From Halicephalobus mephisto (lineage: Eukaryota > Nematoda > Chromadorea > Rhabditida > Panagrolaimidae): a stretch of 64,000 nt of DNA. Below the pieces are notes generated by a model, which did no database searches, had not been told where the DNA came from, and saw only the letters and a program-made list of their open reading frames with translations. Shown here piece after piece: positions 60,209-64,000 of this stretch (within the stretch, counting starts at the first letter, position 1; each line of letters starts with the position of its first letter). Both the position numbers and the translations under genes were made by a program. The DNA is taken from assembly GCA_009193035.1 (NCBI GenBank), contig SWDT01000011.1, positions 248,001 through 312,000 on the forward strand, in the 5' to 3' direction.

Positions 60209-62139
60209 TTGATTTTAATGATGACTTTGATCCGGATGATATTTTGTTATTTAATTCTATTCGTTTTGCCTTCTACATCATGGGCTGGTTGTCTTGAAAA
60301 CCTGGATGAAATGCCCAAACAAACCCTAAACGACGAACGAGTATGTGCCGTGGTATTCTACGAAAATAACTGTGGAGGCTCTTCTTGGATGATTCCTCAT
60401 GGACGAGAGGAGTCAAAGCTTGATGAAAGCCGTGTAAGTCTCGAATGTTTATACCTTTAATATATACAAGTTTCTTGTTCTTTTAGGTTCGTGGTCGTGA
60501 TTGGGGCAGAGATAGGAGATCTGCAATCACTAAGAACGTAAACAGGACTATTCGTCGTCATAGGGAAAGTGAAAACTGGGATGACAAAATTATGTCACTA
60601 CTTGTAGCTCCTGGTTGTGAAATGAAACTTTATGAGGATGAGTCCTACAGTGGGGAGTAAGTGTGCCTTGTAATTCCTACTGTAAGTATCCTATTCTTTT
60701 AGACAGTTAGTTGTTAATTCTCACACTGATTCTCGGATCAGAAAAGACCTGGAACACGCAGGATGGAGAGGTAAAGTCAGCTCTTTCAAGTGTCATTGCT
60801 CGTAGGTGCTTTATTACCAGTCACTGATGAATAAAGATCAATTTAGCAGCAACACTGGATCTGGCTTCAGTGTTCGAGGGGAAATCAAGAACAGCTGGGG
60901 TAGCAAGAAAGAAATCACACTTGTTTTCAAAAATAACGATAACAAAGCCATCTGCTACAGTCGTTTCAAAATCGGAACAGACGTAACTACTTTTACAAAA
61001 ATAGACTATATTATATACTTTTAGAGAATTGAAAGAACTTGGAACATGGACAAAAATGAAAATCCTGGAGAATATTCTCTCCCTAGTTCATGGAGGATAG
61101 AACCTGGTGCTGAATATCGTGACAGTGGGTACATTCAACTTAGTGGTCCTGTTCCTGAGATTCAAGAACTTTATCATGAATATTGTGACGATAGACAACA
61201 ATCACAACGAAATGATAATGAAGGCCGTGGTTATGGTCTCAGTATACAAGGAGAAATCAAGAACAGCTGGGGTAGCAAGAAAGAGATCACACTTGTTTTC
61301 AGAAACAACGATAATAAGGCTATCTGCTTCAGTCGCTTCAAAATCGTGACTGATGTGGGTTTTACAAAGAAGTGAACTTGAAAATCAACAATAATAGTGA
61401 GTTTGTAGGCGATTGGAAGAACGTGGAACATGAATAAGGATGAAAATCCTCAAGAATACATCCTCCCGAGCTCATGGAGGATAGAACCTGGCGCTGAATA
61501 TCGTGGCAGTGGGTACATTCAACTTAGTGGTCCTGTTCCTGAAATCAAGGAACTTTACCATGAATATTGTGACAATAGACAACAACATGATCAACATCAC
61601 AATGATCATGATCATAATCATGATCATCATAATCACAATCATAATCATGATCATCATAATCACAATCATGATCATCGGCATCACAATAATCAACGTTATA
61701 ATCATCATAGTAATCATCAACATCGCGATGATCATCATCACCACCACGACCATCGTCATTATGAACAACACCAAGTACAACAACTACGACAAAACGACAA
61801 TGGTGATTATGGCTCCAGCATTCGGACAGAAATAAAGCAAACCTGGGATGACAAGAAAGAAATCACACTTATTTTCAAAAACAATAATCAGAAAGCTATC
61901 TGCTTTATTCGTTTCAAAATCGAGACTGATGTATGTACCTTTGTAAAGAAAGTTGTATAGCAAAATTTCAGGCGATTGGAAGAACGTGGAACATAAATAA
62001 GGACAACAATCCTCAAGAATACGTCCTCCCCAGCTGGTGGCGACTAGAACCAGGTGCTGAATATCGTGAGAGTGGATATATTCAACTTAGTGGTCCTGTT
62101 CCTGAGATCAAGGAACTTAACCGTGAATATTGCGAGTAA
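60209..62139 (+). CDS. secreted beta/gamma-crystallin plus three carbohydrate-binding-like domains with His-rich linker
   Basis: Exons 60209-60433, 60487-60656, 60703-60801, 60847-60982, 61025-61354, 61409-61930 and 61972-62139 join in frame to 549 residues. After a signal peptide come two Greek-key-like motifs (CAVVFYENNCGGSSWMI; APGCEMKLYEDESYSGEQL) of the beta/gamma-crystallin type. Three tandem domains follow, each with EIKNSWGSKKEITLVFKNN, AICxSRFKI, TWNMxKxENPxEY and a W-x-I/L-EPGAEY-SGYIQLSGPVPEI end; this resembles CBM49/CBM2 cellulose-binding folds. An intron splits each at the same place (D|RIxRTW). Between domains 2 and 3 is a linker of about 60 residues, over 40% His with Asp and Asn. 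Ligand binding to polysaccharide and metal is inferred; I do not recall a characterised protein with this arrangement. Confidence 0.8.
61570..61765 (+). repeat. CAT/CAC/AAT-rich coding microsatellite (His-rich linker)
   Basis: Imperfect repetition of 'catgatcataatcatgatca' within exon 6. It encodes the His/Asp/Asn linker. Opposite-strand and shifted open frames here arise from the repeat and are not genes. Confidence 0.85.
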
Positions 62140-62615
62140 TCGTGTCATTTTATAGGTTTGAATTAATGTTGATTATAGACCCAAGATATTGTTTCATATA
62201 TAAAAAACTATATTTTTATGAATATAAGATTTAAATATATAATGAAATTACCGTATGGGAGTGTATATACAGTTGAATATTTAAAAATCTATATTGTTTT
62301 GCTTAAATTGATGAAAATTGTCTGGATTTTTCAAATGAAGAATGAATTGAAAATGATGTTTTAGCACGAAAGTTCGAATTTTGGCTTCAAATTCTGATTT
62401 TCAACTTTGACAAAACGGAATCTCGTTCCTACTTCTGACAGGACATAATTTATCTAATTTTCGAGGAAATGAAATGTATCTATTTACGAGGCGTTGGATA
62501 TTTTTACTTTTAACTTGGATTTTTTAAATTGTATAGATCTTTATTTGATAAACCAATTTTATTTTGAATTAGAAACAACTACAAGAGATCACTTGTCCCG
62601 AAGGACTTCCGAGAA
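62140..62615. other. convergent intergenic region
   Basis: 476 bp between the crystallin-like gene (+) and the UGT gene (-). AT-rich, with no repeats or coding signal. Confidence 0.5.
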
Positions 62616-64000
62616 CTACTCTTGCTTCTGGTGGGAGACCCGGAAGAAAATACGAAGAATTCGTTTGACTAATCTAAATAATCCATAAGTTATTACTGTA
62701 ATGATTAGTGCTAAAAAGGCGACAACATCGATAGAATAGAGTTGAATGAAACTGAGATGCCGTCCTTCCGATTGAAGAACCCCAGTGTCTCCAAATTGAG
62801 CAGCGAATTCTGCGTATTTGACTACTTTCTCTTCTGAAGTCATTGGTTTCGCTTGGATCATCTTGGAGATCATCCTGGCTTTTTCCTTGAACTCAGGATT
62901 CTCGATGATCTTCTTGATGGCGGCGACGATGGTCTCTTTTGTGATGTCATTTTTGTTGATAACAATAGCCGTCCCTTTCTGCTCGAGCATTTTGGCATTA
63001 TGGGGTTGATCAGCGAAAATAGGAATGCAGATCATCGGAACTCCTTTGGAAGCCCCTTCAGTGACAGAATTCATTCCTCCGTGAGAGATAAAAGCTAGAA
63101 GTTTCTCGTGTTCGAGAATCTCGTTCTGAGGCAGCCAGTCGAAAGTGAAGACGTTTTTGTACCCCTTGGCAATCTGGTCAGATTCCCGTTCGTACTTCCA
63201 GATGAAGCTGATGTCCGGGAATTCCGCGAACGCCCCGAGAAAGGCTTTCTTGTGCGCCTCTGGCATGAAATAACTCTGGGCAACACTGCCGAAGGAGAAG
63301 TAGACGACTCCCTTCTTAGAGGAGTTGAAAATCTCCTGGTACTTCTTCTCCAAGGGCTTCGATTGCACCTTCCCCAACCCTCCAATGTGGATCACTTTCG
63401 ACGTCATAGGACACACATAATCAACAATCTCGTCTGTGTTGACGAAGAAGAAGGCTGATTCTTTGACCATATTCTAAAATCGAAATTATTTTCATTAAAA
63501 AATAAAATACTTACCATAATACTAAATTCAGGGTATTTTTCTCTGATGGCATCTTCAGCAGAATCCAAAATCATTATGTCGCTAACTTTGACCTCGATAA
63601 TTAAGAAAATAAAGTTTGAAACTCTCTGGAAGAAATTCATTTTGGACGGAAAATCAGAGAAAACTGCAGGTTGAAATGAGGAAGCAACGGGGATTCCCAA
63701 AATCCGTCCAAACCCGGCGAACATGGATCCTCCGTGAGCAGCAATAACTTTCTTCAGACCGATGGCGTGGAAAACTCCGAATCCACAAGATTCAAAAAGT
63801 TCAGAAATTCCAAGGTCAAAATTTTCCTTTCTCAATTTTGAAAGATTTTCTTCATCATTCATGATTTCTAAAAATCTAATTACTTAAGTTAAAAATAAGA
63901 ATCAAACCTTTACAATAACTATTTTTGATCAAATATATTCGGCTGACCATAGGTCCTAATTTGCTGATTCCGTCCTGTTCCCAAATCATGTCTTGTTGAT
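62616..64000 (-). CDS. UDP-glucuronosyl/glucosyltransferase (UGT), 3' part
   Basis: The gene continues past the right edge. Visible exons on the minus strand: 63908 to beyond 64000, 63515-63867 and 62616-63473, with in-frame joins (433 residues visible). It conjugates a sugar from a UDP-sugar to small lipophilic molecules in the ER lumen. The last exon holds the donor-binding domain: GVVYFSFGSVAQS, FDWLPQNEIL and the signature HGGMNSVTEGASKGVPMICI with PIFADQPHNA. A C-terminal transmembrane helix (IDVVAFLALIITVITYGLF) and a basic cytosolic tail (RLVKRILRIFFRVSHQKQE) retain it in the ER. The N-terminal acceptor-binding half is partly present (FDLGISELFESCGFGVFHAIG). The signal peptide lies outside the window. 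Substrate is unknown. Confidence 0.92.

Noticed and set aside
61472..61835. Met/Ile-rich open frames on both strands over the crystallin-like gene
   Set aside because: Frame shadows of the CAT/AAT coding microsatellite.
63404..63862. UGT N-terminal piece as a separate gene
   Set aside because: It joins in frame to both neighbouring exons through normal splice sites; its apparent start is an internal Met.

Overview
The window looks like an AT-rich nematode nuclear chromosome. Every recognised gene has introns, many of only about 40-50 bp, with TTTCAG-type acceptors. Many start codons lie just downstream of an acceptor that no local donor explains, as expected for spliced-leader trans-splicing, and a near-identical copy of the nematode SL1 leader sits on the minus strand at 999-1019. 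The gene set fits: a MATH-BTB protein, an F-box protein, a ZP/cuticlin-like protein, a galaxin-like protein, a UGT, nicalin and ERGIC-53. The species cannot be named from this sequence.

Layout. 1-5 kb: SL1-like sequence (-), papain-family cysteine protease (+), small four-helix membrane protein (-). 5-15 kb: gene-poor tandem repeats. 15-17.4 kb: MATH-BTB gene. 17.4-24.3 kb: more repeats. 24.3-26.7 kb: F-box gene with a pogo-like MITE array in its intron. 26.7-34.5 kb: a 1,813-residue coiled-coil protein best read as CEP290, with X-box-like motifs just upstream. 34.5-39 kb: repeats. 39-42.8 kb: ZP-domain membrane protein. 42.95-44.1 kb: dead mariner element with TIRs. 44.6-46.9 kb: SLC17-like MFS transporter. 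47.3-49.0 kb: nicalin (-), divergent from a probable operon of mitoribosomal protein mL64 and arginyltransferase ATE1 (49.6-53.4 kb), followed by ERGIC-53 (53.7-56.4 kb), a galaxin-like secreted protein (57.1-58.6 kb), a 364-bp foldback element, a secreted beta/gamma-crystallin plus triple carbohydrate-binding-like protein with a His-rich linker (60.2-62.1 kb), and the 3' part of a UGT gene (-) running off the right edge.

The most unusual feature is in the arginyltransferase gene. Two consecutive 64-nt exons of equal phase encode alternative versions of the same 22-residue segment, lying between the two conserved cysteine pairs. A GC-rich intronic element between them (51424-51444) is complementary both to a site upstream of the first exon (50806-50823) and to the 3' end and 5' splice site of the second (51536-51549). 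The two pairings exclude each other, which suggests an RNA-structure switch for mutually exclusive splicing.

Functionally the right half is rich in housekeeping and secretory-pathway genes: nicalin and ERGIC-53 in the ER and early secretory pathway, mL64 in mitochondria, ATE1 in protein modification. The left half is repeat-dominated and carries ubiquitin-ligase adaptor families that diversify rapidly in nematodes. All exon joins were worked out by hand from frame and splice-site consensus; none has transcript support here.
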